Source: Paracoccus alkanivorans
GTDB lineage: Bacteria; Pseudomonadota; Alphaproteobacteria; Rhodobacterales; Rhodobacteraceae
NCBI RefSeq assembly: GCF_003697785.1
Contig: NZ_QOKZ01000003.1
Location: 124,001 to 188,000, forward strand
Reading direction: 5' to 3'
DNA: 64,000 bases
In this document: positions 44,998 through 54,539 of the stretch, in pieces
How positions within the stretch are numbered: position 1 is the first letter of the stretch
Layout of the letters: each line of letters begins with the position of its first letter
Program-made: the position numbers and the translations under genes
Notes under the pieces: model-generated
What the model saw: the letters and a program-made list of their open reading frames with translations, nothing else
Told to the model about the DNA's origin: nothing
Databases searched by the model: none

Positions 44998-45351
44998 ATG
45001 CACCGTTTTGCCTTGATCCTTGTCCCGCTTTTGCTTCTGCCGCCGCTGGCTTACGGGCAGGATGCCGTCCCCCGGTCCCACGCGATGATCGAGGCATTCC
45101 GCCCTCAACCGCTGCATCGGATCGCCGAAGCGGTCACGGATCGCTACGAGGGCCGGATCATCGCGGCGGAAGTTCGCCCGCCACTTCCCCGGGAACGGCT
45201 GGCGGGAGTGCAGTTGATCTATGAAATCCGGCTGATCACGCCGCAGCGCAACCTGCTGAATATTCGTCTGGACGCCCGCACGGGCCGGTTCCTGGAGATC
45301 GCGGGGCGCGGTCAGATCGAGGCGCGCAAACGGGTCGGAAACCAGCAATGA
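44998..45351 (+). CDS. PepSY-domain periplasmic protein
   Basis: A 117-residue protein with a signal peptide (FALILVPLLLLPPLAYG) followed by a PepSY domain: IAEAVTDRYEGRIIAAEVRP, then LIYEIRLITPQRNLLNIRLDARTGRFLEI. PepSY proteins beside OmpR-type systems are common and are thought to modulate the kinase or a peptidase. No Shine-Dalgarno is seen before the ATG at 44998, and CATAAT 7 bp upstream might be a -10 giving a leaderless message. It lies 7 bp before the regulator. Confidence 0.82.
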   Translation: MHRFALILVPLLLLPPLAYGQDAVPRSHAMIEAFRPQPLHRIAEAVTDRYEGRIIAAEVRPPLPRERLAGVQLIYEIRLITPQRNLLNIRLDARTGRFLEIAGRGQIEARKRVGNQQ

Positions 45352-45358
45352 GGAAAAC

Positions 45359-46021
45359 ATGCGGGCTTTGATTGTCGAAGATGACCCGGTGCTGTCGAGC
45401 CAGCTTGCCAACGCCATGCGCGATGCGGGCTTTGTCACCGATCTCGCGACGGATGGCACCGAGGGAGAATTCCTGGGTGCGACGGAAAGCTATGACGTGG
45501 CGGTGCTGGATCTGGGCCTGCCGGGAATGCCGGGGATCGAGGTCCTGACCCGTTGGCGCGATCAGGGCATCGGAATGCCGGTGCTGATCCTGACCGCCCG
45601 GGGTGACTGGACCGACAAGGTGGCGGGTTTCCGGGCGGGCGCGGATGACTATGCCGTCAAACCCTTTCGCCTCGACGAGGTGGTGCTGCGCGCCCAGACC
45701 CTGATCCGCCGCGCCGCGGGCCATGCCCGTCCTGTGATCGAGGCCGGGTCCCTGCGCCTCGACAGCCAGTTGGGGCTGATCACCCGTGACGGGATGGCCC
45801 TGAAGCTGACCTCGTTCGAGACACGCATCCTCAGCTACCTGATCCATCACAAGAACCGCATCGTCAGCCGCACCGAGTTGAGCGAGCATCTGTACGAGGC
45901 CCATACCGACCGGGATTTCAAATCCATAGAGGTCGTCATCGGACGGCTGCGCAGGAAAATCGGCGAGGGTATGATCGAAACCCGGCGCGGCGAGGGCTAT
46001 ATCCTGCGGGCCACCGCCTGA
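45359..46021 (+). CDS. OmpR/PhoP-family response regulator
   Basis: A 220-residue two-domain regulator. The receiver domain has acidic residues EDD near 7-9, the phosphorylation site VAVLDLGLPG (Asp51) and VKPF (Lys about 101). A winged-helix trans_reg_C DNA-binding domain spans about 125-218 (SFETRILSYLIHHKNRIVSR, SIEVVIGRLRRKI). The stop overlaps the kinase start (TGATG). The start has AGGAAAAC before it. The likely target is the 11-bp repeat upstream of its own operon. Confidence 0.94.
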   Translation: MRALIVEDDPVLSSQLANAMRDAGFVTDLATDGTEGEFLGATESYDVAVLDLGLPGMPGIEVLTRWRDQGIGMPVLILTARGDWTDKVAGFRAGADDYAVKPFRLDEVVLRAQTLIRRAAGHARPVIEAGSLRLDSQLGLITRDGMALKLTSFETRILSYLIHHKNRIVSRTELSEHLYEAHTDRDFKSIEVVIGRLRRKIGEGMIETRRGEGYILRATA

Positions 46022-47316
46022 TGCGATCGATCCGGGGGCGGCTCCTGATCCTTGCGGCGGTGTGGCTGAGCGCCGCGTTGCTGGCGGCATTCCTGTTCAT
46101 CTCTCACCTGCTCGAAAGATTTGTGACCGACCGTTTCGACGCCGAGGTGGCGGCCATCGCGGATGCCCTGACCGCCGCGCTGGAGGTTGATGACGGCCGC
46201 ATCGGGCTTGCCGATGCCCCCTCCGATCCGCGTTTCCTGTTACCGTTCAGCGGCTGGTACTGGCAGGTTGCGGCCGATGGTCGGGCGGTGGCGCGTTCGG
46301 ATTCACTGCTGGATGGGCGGTTGGACGGCCCCACGCGCGATTTCGCGGGCGGTTATGGCACCGGCGCGGACGGCGCGGAATTGCGCGTCATGCGGCGCGA
46401 ACTGACGATCCCGGACAGCGCATCACGCATCGCCGTTACCGTCACCGCCCCGCAGACGCAGATCGACGACAGCCTGCGCCAGATCATCCGTCCGCTGGCC
46501 ATCGCGCTGGCAGTTCTGGGGCTGGGCCTTGCCGCAGCCAGCCTGCTGCAGGTGACGGTAGGACTGCGCAGCCTCGACCGGCTGCGGGCGGATCTCGCCG
46601 CGGTGCGAGAGGGCAAGGCCGATCGCCTCACCCTGCCCGATGTCAGCGAGTTGCGCCCGCTGACCAGCGAAATCAATGCCAGCCTCGACCAGAACGCCAA
46701 TCTGCTGGCCCGATCGCGCCAGCATCTGGGCAATCTTGCCCATTCACTGAGGACCCCCCTTGCCGCGCTGGCCAATGAATTGCCGGACGGCCATGGCGGG
46801 CTGCCGCTGATCACCCGGATGGACAGGCTGATCGGTTGGCATCTGCGCCGCGCCCGCTCGGCCGGTCCGCGGACCATGGGGCAACGTACACCGATCCGCC
46901 CGGTCATCGAGGATATTCTTCTGGTGCTGCGCTGGCCGATTCATGACAAGGGCCTGGCGATACAGATCGATTGCCCCGATGATGCAGGTTTCGCGGGCGA
47001 GCGCCAGGATCTCGAAGAGATGATCGGCAACCTGGCCGAAAACGCGGTCAAATGGGGGCGCGGTCACATTAGGGTCCGGGTGACCCGGGCAGAGGATCGC
47101 CTGAGCATCCGCATCGAGGATGACGGCCCCGGCATGACGGATACCGACGCCCCCCGCGCGCTGATCCGGGGCGCGAGACTGGATGAGCATGGCCCCTCGG
47201 GTTCCGGCCTTGGCCTTGCCATCGTCGCCGACCTGGCGGCACTGCATGGTGGGGAGCTGCGGCTGGAACGCGCCTCTCTCGGCGGGTTGGCCGCAATCCT
47301 GCATCTGCCTGGCTAA
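46021..47316 (+). CDS. Sensor histidine kinase
   Basis: A 431-residue kinase of the QseC/PhoQ-like class. TM1 is at about 8-30, a periplasmic sensor domain at about 31-155, TM2 at about 157-180 and HAMP after it. The H-box is NLAHSLRTPLAAL (His241). The ATPase domain has NLAENAVKWGR (N box), IEDDGPGM (G1) and GSGLGLAI (G2). The signal is unknown; with PepSY neighbours, cations or antimicrobial peptides are plausible by analogy. Confidence 0.94.
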   Translation: MRSIRGRLLILAAVWLSAALLAAFLFISHLLERFVTDRFDAEVAAIADALTAALEVDDGRIGLADAPSDPRFLLPFSGWYWQVAADGRAVARSDSLLDGRLDGPTRDFAGGYGTGADGAELRVMRRELTIPDSASRIAVTVTAPQTQIDDSLRQIIRPLAIALAVLGLGLAAASLLQVTVGLRSLDRLRADLAAVREGKADRLTLPDVSELRPLTSEINASLDQNANLLARSRQHLGNLAHSLRTPLAALANELPDGHGGLPLITRMDRLIGWHLRRARSAGPRTMGQRTPIRPVIEDILLVLRWPIHDKGLAIQIDCPDDAGFAGERQDLEEMIGNLAENAVKWGRGHIRVRVTRAEDRLSIRIEDDGPGMTDTDAPRALIRGARLDEHGPSGSGLGLAIVADLAALHGGELRLERASLGGLAAILHLPG

Positions 47317-47354
47317 ATCCTTGCGGGAAACCGGCCTGGCACCGCCGGAGATAC

Positions 47355-48266
47355 CTATCCCCAGATTTCCTCGAATTCCCGCCATTCGCGCGCGCTCATC
47401 CCGGATTGCTCTTGTGTCACCGTCTCGCCCGCCAGCCGCCGTTTCAGCACCGCAACGGCCTGCGCGGACAGGCTGACCGAATCCATCCGGTAATCGCGGA
47501 ACGCCGCGAAAGCGGCAGGAACCCAGTCAGCCACGATCCCGCAAAGCGCATCGGCATAGGCCCGGATCTCGAACTGCGCATGGGCATCGGCGCGCAGACG
47601 CAGGAAATGCAACAGGTTGTGCAAATCGACCTTCCAGTACCACTGGGTATAGATATTGGCAGGCAGGTTCATCCGCGCCAGCTCCCGCGCCAGCCCCTGC
47701 TGGCCGTCCTGGCTCAGCATCGCCTCGTAGTGGTCATAGCTGCGCATCGCGTCCTCGCGCAGCAACTCCAGCACCCGCGCCGCCTCTTCGCCCTGCAGCA
47801 CCTCGTCCCGGCCCTGGTTGTTCTTTTGCGATTGCGCGGCAAGATGCTCGGGCGCGGGAATATAGAATTCCCGGTCGAGGATCGAGTAACGGGCCGAGTA
47901 TTCGTTCACATTGGCGGTGCGGTGGCGAATCCACTGGCGCGCGACAAAGACGGGCAGCTTGACGTGGAACTTGACCTCGCACATCTCGAACGGGGTCGAG
48001 TGCCAGTGCCGCATCAGGTAGCGGATCAGGCCCTCGTCGTTCTGTACCGATTTCGTGCCCCGCCCATAGGAAACCCGAGCCGCCTGGCAGATCGCCGCAT
48101 CGTCGCCCATGTAATCCACCACCCGGACAAAGCCGTGATCCAGCACCGGATGAGCGGTGTAGAGATGTCGTTCCATCCCCTCGGAAATCACCCGCAAGGT
48201 TTGGCGTGGGGATTGGCGCAGATTGTCGATCTCGGCCTGCTGCTCAGGGGTGACTGGCGTATTCAT
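47355..48266 (-). CDS. thyX: FAD-dependent thymidylate synthase
   Basis: A 303-residue flavin-dependent synthase making dTMP from dUMP with methylenetetrahydrofolate and NADPH. The ThyX motif appears as RHRTANVNEYSARYS (about 114-128), a variant with alanine in place of the usual serine at the fifth position of RHRxxS. Other family segments are GYIRYL-like DEGLIRYLMRHWHSTPFEM and LHNLLHFLRLR. It replaces or supplements ThyA; no thyA is visible here. Monocistronic. Confidence 0.95.
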   Translation of the reverse strand: MNTPVTPEQQAEIDNLRQSPRQTLRVISEGMERHLYTAHPVLDHGFVRVVDYMGDDAAICQAARVSYGRGTKSVQNDEGLIRYLMRHWHSTPFEMCEVKFHVKLPVFVARQWIRHRTANVNEYSARYSILDREFYIPAPEHLAAQSQKNNQGRDEVLQGEEAARVLELLREDAMRSYDHYEAMLSQDGQQGLARELARMNLPANIYTQWYWKVDLHNLLHFLRLRADAHAQFEIRAYADALCGIVADWVPAAFAAFRDYRMDSVSLSAQAVAVLKRRLAGETVTQEQSGMSAREWREFEEIWG

Positions 48267-48412
48267 GGTGGTTCATCTCTCGCTCTGACACATTATCTTG
48301 TGCCACCAGCCACCGAGTCGTTCAACCGAATTACGCGCCGGCCACTCCATTGCCTGTCGCTGCATCACGTGCCAATCTGTCGCCCGGACGGCACCCAGCA
48401 AGGAGATCCGCT

Positions 48413-48841
48413 ATGAATATCCGCTATCTGCACACTATGGTCCGCGTGAAGGATCTGGACAAGACGATGGAGTTTTTCCGCCTTCTGGGACTGGAGGAAA
48501 CCCGCCGTATAGACAATGACAAGGGTCGCTTCTCGCTGGTGTTCATGGCCCCGCCGGGACAGGAGGACTGCCCGGTCGAACTGACCTATAACTGGGACGG
48601 AGACGAGGGGCTGCCATCGGACAGCCGCCATTTCGGCCATCTCGCCTATCGCGTCGGCAATATCTACGAGATGTGCCAGAAGCTGCAGGATGCCGGTGTG
48701 ACGATCAACAGGCCCCCGCGCGACGGGCACATGGCATTCGTGCGCAGCCCCGACAATATCTCGATCGAGCTGCTGCAGGAAGGCGAGGCGCTGGCGCCCG
48801 CCGAACCATGGGCCAGCATGGAAAATACCGGCCATTGGTAA
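48413..48841 (+). CDS. gloA: Lactoylglutathione lyase (glyoxalase I)
   Basis: A 142-residue metalloenzyme of the vicinal-oxygen-chelate fold that converts the methylglyoxal-glutathione hemithioacetal to S-lactoylglutathione. Seen: MNIRYLHTMVRVKDLDKTMEFF with the first metal histidine, VELTYNWD with a glutamate ligand, FGHLAYRV with histidine, and SIELLQ with the last glutamate. AAGGAGAT lies 6 bp before the ATG at 48413. Single gene, upstream of a convergent MarR gene. Confidence 0.93.
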   Translation: MNIRYLHTMVRVKDLDKTMEFFRLLGLEETRRIDNDKGRFSLVFMAPPGQEDCPVELTYNWDGDEGLPSDSRHFGHLAYRVGNIYEMCQKLQDAGVTINRPPRDGHMAFVRSPDNISIELLQEGEALAPAEPWASMENTGHW

Positions 48842-48892
48842 GCCCATGCCCCGCCATCCGGCAACTTCATGGCGGGGCAAACCGCCTCCGGT

Positions 48893-49441
48893 TCAATAGA
48901 TATAGCGTATCCGTTCGACCCAATAGGATTCGATCCCGCGCATTTGCTGGTTGACCTTCGCAAGGGGCGGCTCATTCAGGATGCCCGAGCACAGCAACCC
49001 CTCGGCATGGCGGATGAACAGCTCACGCATGATCCTGCGTATCCTCAACCCTTCGTCCGTCAGCCGGACCCGTACCGAGCGCCGGTCCAGGTCGCATCGC
49101 TCGTGATGGATATACCCCATCGTCACCAGCTTTTTCAGGTTATAGCTGACATTCGAACCCTGATACATACCGCGCGAGCGCAATTCGCCCGCGCTGACCT
49201 CGTCCTCGCCGAGGTTATAGAGGATCAGTGCCTGAACCGGGGTCAGTTCCTGCCGTCCGAGACGTTCGAACTCGTCCTTGATCAGGTCGAGCAGGCGCCG
49301 ATGCAACCGTTCCAGCAATTGCAGGGTCTGCATATAGGTCTCGACATCCTCCGAAGCCCCGTCGGAGATTTCGCCCATATCCGGGACGATCCGAGCTTGT
49401 GGCACACGGGGAAGCATGGGCGGACTGTTCCTGTCTTGCAT
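48893..49441 (-). CDS. MarR-family regulator, LdtR/PetP-like
   Basis: A 182-residue winged-helix regulator. A long helical N-terminal arm leads to the DNA-binding part LTPVQALILYNLGEDEVSAGELRSRGMYQGSNVSYNLKKLVTMGYI (about 65-112) and the wing DLDRRSVRVRLTDEGL. This arrangement fits the alphaproteobacterial LdtR/PetP branch of MarR rather than the drug-responsive type. The targets are unknown. It is transcribed away from sdhE and aspC. Confidence 0.85.
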   Translation of the reverse strand: MQDRNSPPMLPRVPQARIVPDMGEISDGASEDVETYMQTLQLLERLHRRLLDLIKDEFERLGRQELTPVQALILYNLGEDEVSAGELRSRGMYQGSNVSYNLKKLVTMGYIHHERCDLDRRSVRVRLTDEGLRIRRIMRELFIRHAEGLLCSGILNEPPLAKVNQQMRGIESYWVERIRYIY

Positions 49442-49528
49442 CTCGATTGACCCGAAGATGCCGTGAAAAAGCGAATCTTCGGTTAAATCTGCCCAGATAC
49501 GGAAAATGCGGTCTATTTCACGGGTAGA

Positions 49529-49831
49529 TCAACGCTCCGAAGCAGAAAGACTTCCGGCCGCATGGGCCGCGATCCTGTCCAGCATCGGCGCAAGCGCGGC
49601 TGGCCCTGCCACTTCTCCCTCTCCGCTCAAACGCGCGGTGATCCAGCGATAAAGATCCTGATCGTTCTCGGTCAGCAGCGCCTCGTAGAGGCCATAGTCA
49701 GCCTCGTCCAGATCCTTCAGCGGCCCGTCCGAAAACGGCCCGAGGATCAGATCCATCTCTTTCATGCCGCGCCGCCAGCTGCGCATCCGCAACCGCCGCA
49801 ACCGGGTCTCGTGGCTCTCGGCCTCTGTCAT
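49529..49831 (-). CDS. sdhE: FAD assembly factor SdhE
   Basis: A 100-residue helical-bundle protein with the signature RMRSWRRGMKEMDLILG, containing the R-G-x-x-E motif needed to attach FAD to succinate dehydrogenase subunit A. Length and start match the family (also called SdhAF2/YgfY). It is divergent from aspC; the two share a 98-bp region. Confidence 0.93.
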   Translation of the reverse strand: MTEAESHETRLRRLRMRSWRRGMKEMDLILGPFSDGPLKDLDEADYGLYEALLTENDQDLYRWITARLSGEGEVAGPAALAPMLDRIAAHAAGSLSASER

Positions 49832-49896
49832 CGCCCTGCTCTCCTTGCCGTTCCCGCCGATGCTTGTGGCCCGATGGCAAACAACCTATGCCATGA

Positions 49897-51132
<1,236 letters not shown>

Positions 51133-51159
51133 GGGCTGCCGCAGGGCGCGACCGCCTTC

Positions 51160-51177
51160 TTCTTCTTTGTCCAAATA
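51160..51177 (+). repeat. TTCTTCTTTGTCCAAATA direct repeat, copy 1
   Basis: An exact 18-bp match to 63881-63898. Both copies lie about 20-28 bp downstream of the stop codon of a plus-strand gene (aspC here), which suggests a shared 3'-end signal rather than chance. Confidence 0.6.
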
Positions 51178-51192
51178 CCTGCGCCGCAGGCA

Positions 51193-51218
51193 CGCCGCCC
51201 CACAAGGGGCGGCGTTCG
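51193..51218 (+). terminator. Hairpin terminator after aspC
   Basis: CGCCGCCCC pairs with GGGGCGGCG around ACAA; the following bases are T-rich but interrupted. It could serve either strand between aspC and the convergent dehydrogenase gene. Confidence 0.6.
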
Positions 51219-51361
51219 CTCATTTCTCCGACCGGTCGTCCCGCCTGCCCGAATCGGCCTTCTTCACGTCCAGGTGACAGGGTATCTTGAATCTCCGGTT
51301 TTTTTCGGCCCGCCGTTTCGACCAGCGGTCAAGCCAGCGCCAGAAGCCCCGCATCCTCATG

Positions 51362-52144
51362 TTACAGTGCCGTCCAGCCGCCATCGACGCTGATCGTCGT
51401 CCCGGTGATCTGCGCCGCCGCGTCGCTGCACAGGAAGACGGTGGTATCGCCGATCTCCTCGACGGTGGCGAATTCCTTCGAGGGCTGGCGTTCCAGCATC
51501 ACCTTCTTGATCACGTCCTCGCGGTTCATGCCGTATTCCTTCATCGTGTCGGGGATCTGCGCCTCGACCAGCGGGGTCAGGACATAGCCGGGACAAATCG
51601 CGTTGCAGGTGATCTTTTCCTGCGCGGTTTCCAGCCCGGTCACCTTGGTCAGGCCCACGACCCCGTGCTTGGCGGCGACATAGGCCGATTTGAACGGGCT
51701 CGCCGTCAGGCCATGGGCCGAGGCGATATTGACGATCCGCCCCCATCCCGCCTTGCGCATCAGCGGCAGAGCCGCCGCCGTGGTGTGAAAGGCGGAACTC
51801 ATGTTGATGGCGATGATCGCATCCCATTTCTCCACCGGGAATTCCGGGATCGGCGTGACATGCTGGATACCGGCATTGTTGACCAGAATATCGCAGGCTC
51901 CGGCCTTTTCGATAAGCGCCCGGCATTCATCCGCGCTGGACATGTCGGCCTTGATGTAGCGCACCTTGACGCCATGCTCGCCCGCCATCTTCTCGGCCAG
52001 CGCGTGATCCTCGTCACTGTCGGTAAAGCTGTTCAGCACCACATCGGCGCCCGCCTTGGCCAGCCGATGAGCCACGCCCAGCCCGATACCGGAATTCGAT
52101 CCCGTCACCACCGCTGTCTTGCCCGTCAGGAATTTTTCAAACAT
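51362..52144 (-). CDS. D-3-hydroxybutyrate dehydrogenase
   Basis: A 260-residue short-chain dehydrogenase (bdhA/hbdH type) oxidising 3-hydroxybutyrate to acetoacetate with NAD, a step in polyhydroxybutyrate turnover. Seen: TGSNSGIGLGVA (nucleotide loop), NNAG, the catalytic Ser in NIASAHG, YVAAK (Tyr and Lys) and the family-typical ICPGYVLTPLVEAQIP. ATG 52144 (MFEKFLTGKTAVVTG) is used; an upstream in-frame start would add non-family sequence. A palindrome and a candidate leader/sRNA lie upstream. Confidence 0.9.
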   Translation of the reverse strand: MFEKFLTGKTAVVTGSNSGIGLGVAHRLAKAGADVVLNSFTDSDEDHALAEKMAGEHGVKVRYIKADMSSADECRALIEKAGACDILVNNAGIQHVTPIPEFPVEKWDAIIAINMSSAFHTTAAALPLMRKAGWGRIVNIASAHGLTASPFKSAYVAAKHGVVGLTKVTGLETAQEKITCNAICPGYVLTPLVEAQIPDTMKEYGMNREDVIKKVMLERQPSKEFATVEEIGDTTVFLCSDAAAQITGTTISVDGGWTAL

Positions 52145-52252
52145 CACGTCCTCGAACTTGCGTTTCGCCTCTGGCCAGCTTAGCGGGTCGGACCGGTTGT
52201 TGCAGCCCGAAACGATTGCCTGCCTCGGATTGCGGAGCGGCTTGCCGATCAC

Positions 52253-52269
52253 AATGACTTGCGGTCATT
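52253..52269. promoter_or_regulatory. AATGAC-N5-GTCATT palindrome upstream of the hydroxybutyrate dehydrogenase gene
   Basis: A perfect 6-bp inverted repeat with a 5-bp centre, 109 bp before the start codon; a plausible operator for an unidentified regulator. Confidence 0.45.
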
Positions 52270-52353
52270 CGAAATGAGGGAACCCTTCTTGCGCCCCGGC
52301 ACTTCCGGCATCGGCAGCCAGCGGAATGCTATCCGCTTCCATTCCGGGAGGAC

Positions 52354-52379
52354 AAAAAAACGCCCGCACAAGGCGGGCG
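52354..52379 (-). terminator. Rho-independent terminator of the candidate small RNA
   Basis: A 7-bp GC stem (52361-52367 with 52373-52379) and a run of seven T on the minus strand. No minus-strand protein gene lies upstream, and the nearest plus-strand gene starts beyond it. Confidence 0.8.
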
Positions 52380-52426
52380 CAAGTCATGAGGCAGGTTTCA
52401 TACAGGCAAGAAACCTATCGAGCAGT
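52354..52426 (-). ncRNA. Candidate small RNA or terminated leader, about 73 nt
   Basis: A minus-strand unit with no protein gene. TTGGAC (complement of 52456-52461) and TATAAA (complement of 52433-52438) are separated by exactly 17 bp, a good vegetative promoter. The predicted transcript begins near 52426, folds AGGTTTC with GAAACCT (52393-52399 and 52410-52416), and ends at a strong terminator, CGCCCGC/GCGGGCG (52361-52379) followed by seven T residues. It could be a stand-alone sRNA or an attenuated leader of the hydroxybutyrate dehydrogenase gene 210 bp further on. Confidence 0.6.
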
Positions 52427-52455
52427 GAGTTATTTATACGCGAGTCGGCCTCCGA

Positions 52456-52461
52456 GTCCAA
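52456..52461 (-). promoter_or_regulatory. -35 box TTGGAC of the candidate small-RNA promoter (with -10 TATAAA at 52433-52438)
   Basis: The 17-bp spacing and AT-rich -10 region point to the housekeeping sigma factor. The start site is expected about 7 bp past the -10. Confidence 0.55.
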
Positions 52462-52545
52462 CACCGAAGTTTTTCCCGGCATTGACGCATCACGGGCAAG
52501 CCTGTTGAAATCACGACCAAAGCAAGAATGACGAGGCGAGCGGCG

Positions 52546-54414
52546 ATGCGAATCTACAAAATCCTTAACAATTGCGCGATGAGACGCCTGTTTCTTGCTG
52601 CCGCGCTGTCGATTGCAGGTGTTGCATCAATGCCGCTGGCAAGCCTTGCAGAACCTGCTCATGGCATTGCAATGTATGGAGAACCCGCCCTTCCCGACGG
52701 TTTTTTTCACCTGCCCTACGCGAATCCCGAGGCTCCGAAGGGCGGCACGATTCGGCTGGCGGAATCCGGCTCATTCGACTCGCTGAAGCCCTGGGTGCTG
52801 AAGGGCAATCCGGTCTGGCCGATCCTTTTTCAACCGGGACTTGTGACCGAAACGCTGATGTATCGCTCGATCGACGAGCCTTTCACGCTTTATGGGCTTT
52901 TGGCCGAATCCGTCGAAACCGATCCGGATCGCACCTGGGTTGAGTTTACCCTGCGTCCCGAGGCGCGGTTTTCGGATGGCTCCCCGGTCACTGTCGAGGA
53001 TGTGATGTGGTCTTACGAGACCCTCGGCGAACAGGGCCATCCCCGCTATCTGGGCGCATGGTCGAAAGTGGCCAAGATGGAGCGAACCGGAGAGCGCACC
53101 ATCCGTTTTACCTTCAAGGAACCGGATCGCGAGCTCGCCCTGTTGATGGGGATGCGGCCGATCCTCAAGAAGGCACAGTGGGAGGGCAAGGATTTCAGCC
53201 AGCCGGGGCTGGACAGGCCCATCGGCTCGGCCCCCTATGTCATCGACCGGGTCGATCCGGGGCGCATGATCAGCTTCAGGCGCAACCCTGATTACTGGGG
53301 CAAGGATCTTCCGCTAAATCGCGGCCTTCATAATTTCGACGAGATCCGCTTTGACTATTTCGGCGATTCCAACGCCATGTTCGAAGCCTTCAAAGCTGGC
53401 GATATCGATGTCTGGCGCGAATTGTCACCGTTGAAATGGGAAACAGAGTTCAATTTTCCCCTGCTGAATGAAGGCAAGGTCATCAAGTCAGAGATCGGGC
53501 ATCGGCGGCCTTCGGGAATCATGGGGCTGGTGATGAATACCCGCAATCCGGTCTTTGCCGATTGGCGGATTCGGCAGGCCATGATCGAGGCGTTCAACTT
53601 CCAGTTCATCAACAATACGCTCAACGGTGGCATGGAGCCGCGGATCAGTTCTTATTTCGCCAATTCCACGTTGGCCATGCATCCCGGCCCCGCCGAAGGC
53701 CGGGTGCTCGAATTGCTGGAGCCATTCGCCGATGATCTGCCGCCCGGCACACTGGAAGGCTATGTTCTGCCCCAGGGCAGCAAACGCCCGCTCGACCGGG
53801 CTGGATTACGCAAGGCACTGAAATTGCTTGGTGATGCTGGTTGGACGGTGCAAAATGGTGTGCTTAAAGATCGTGATGGCCGTCCCTTCAGCTTCGAGAT
53901 CCTGCTGAATCAGTCGGGCAGCGCGATGCGCGGTGCTTCGGAAATGCAGCAGATTGTCGATATCTATATCGAGGCGCTGCGCAATCTGGGGATCACGGCG
54001 CGCGTGACACTGCTGGATTCCGCGCAATTCGTGCAAAGGACGAATAACTACCAGTTCGACATGGCATGGTATGAACGTGCCCTGTCGCTGTCCCCCGGTA
54101 ATGAGCAGATGCTTTATTGGGGACATGAGGGCGTGACACAGCCGGGCAGCCGTAACTGGATGGGCATGAACAGCCCCGCGGCCGAGGCGATCATCGGGGA
54201 AATCCTCAATTCGAAAGACCCCGAAGAGTTCAACGCCGCGGTTCGGGCGCTGGACCGGGTGCTGACAGCCGGGCGTTATGTGATTCCGGTCAGCTACCCA
54301 CCCGTATCTCGTCTGGCTCATTCCGCCAAGCTGTTGTATCCTGATCAAAAACCTCTTTACGGAGACTGGCCGGGCTTCATGCCCGGGGTCTGGTGGCAGG
54401 AGACAAAGGAATGA
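52546..54414 (+). CDS. Peptide ABC transporter substrate-binding protein (family 5, YejA-like)
   Basis: A 622-residue periplasmic binding protein with a signal peptide (RRLFLAAALSIAGVASMPLASLA) and SBP_bac_5 features: PLPDGFFHLPYANPEAPKGGTIRLAESGSFDSL, DGSPVTVEDVMWSYE, YWGKDLPLNRGLHNFDEI and FDMAWYERALSLSPGNEQ. This subgroup binds oligopeptides such as microcin C-like peptides. ATG 52546 has GAGG upstream; ATG 52579 is an alternative without a ribosome site. No permease or ATPase genes follow, so this is an orphan receptor. Coupled to the entericidin-like gene by ATGA. Confidence 0.9.
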   Translation: MRIYKILNNCAMRRLFLAAALSIAGVASMPLASLAEPAHGIAMYGEPALPDGFFHLPYANPEAPKGGTIRLAESGSFDSLKPWVLKGNPVWPILFQPGLVTETLMYRSIDEPFTLYGLLAESVETDPDRTWVEFTLRPEARFSDGSPVTVEDVMWSYETLGEQGHPRYLGAWSKVAKMERTGERTIRFTFKEPDRELALLMGMRPILKKAQWEGKDFSQPGLDRPIGSAPYVIDRVDPGRMISFRRNPDYWGKDLPLNRGLHNFDEIRFDYFGDSNAMFEAFKAGDIDVWRELSPLKWETEFNFPLLNEGKVIKSEIGHRRPSGIMGLVMNTRNPVFADWRIRQAMIEAFNFQFINNTLNGGMEPRISSYFANSTLAMHPGPAEGRVLELLEPFADDLPPGTLEGYVLPQGSKRPLDRAGLRKALKLLGDAGWTVQNGVLKDRDGRPFSFEILLNQSGSAMRGASEMQQIVDIYIEALRNLGITARVTLLDSAQFVQRTNNYQFDMAWYERALSLSPGNEQMLYWGHEGVTQPGSRNWMGMNSPAAEAIIGEILNSKDPEEFNAAVRALDRVLTAGRYVIPVSYPPVSRLAHSAKLLYPDQKPLYGDWPGFMPGVWWQETKE

Positions 54415-54539
54415 GAGCAGTTATAATCGTCGCGCTGGCCTGCGGATTGCTGGCCAGCTGCAATACCGTCGCAGGTGTGGGCGAAGATATCACGGGCGTC
54501 GCCCTATGGGGTCAAGGCTTCTTAGGAGGGGGCTATTGA
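54411..54539 (+). CDS. Entericidin-like small lipoprotein
   Basis: A 42-residue gene overlapping the upstream stop (ATGA). It has a signal peptide with lipobox LLASC, then NTVAGVGEDITGVALWG, the entericidin EcnA/EcnB pattern. The mature lipoprotein would be about 26 residues. Entericidins are toxin/antidote-like membrane lipoproteins induced in stress. The stop overlaps the next start (TGATG). Confidence 0.8.
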   Translation: MRAVIIVALACGLLASCNTVAGVGEDITGVALWGQGFLGGGY

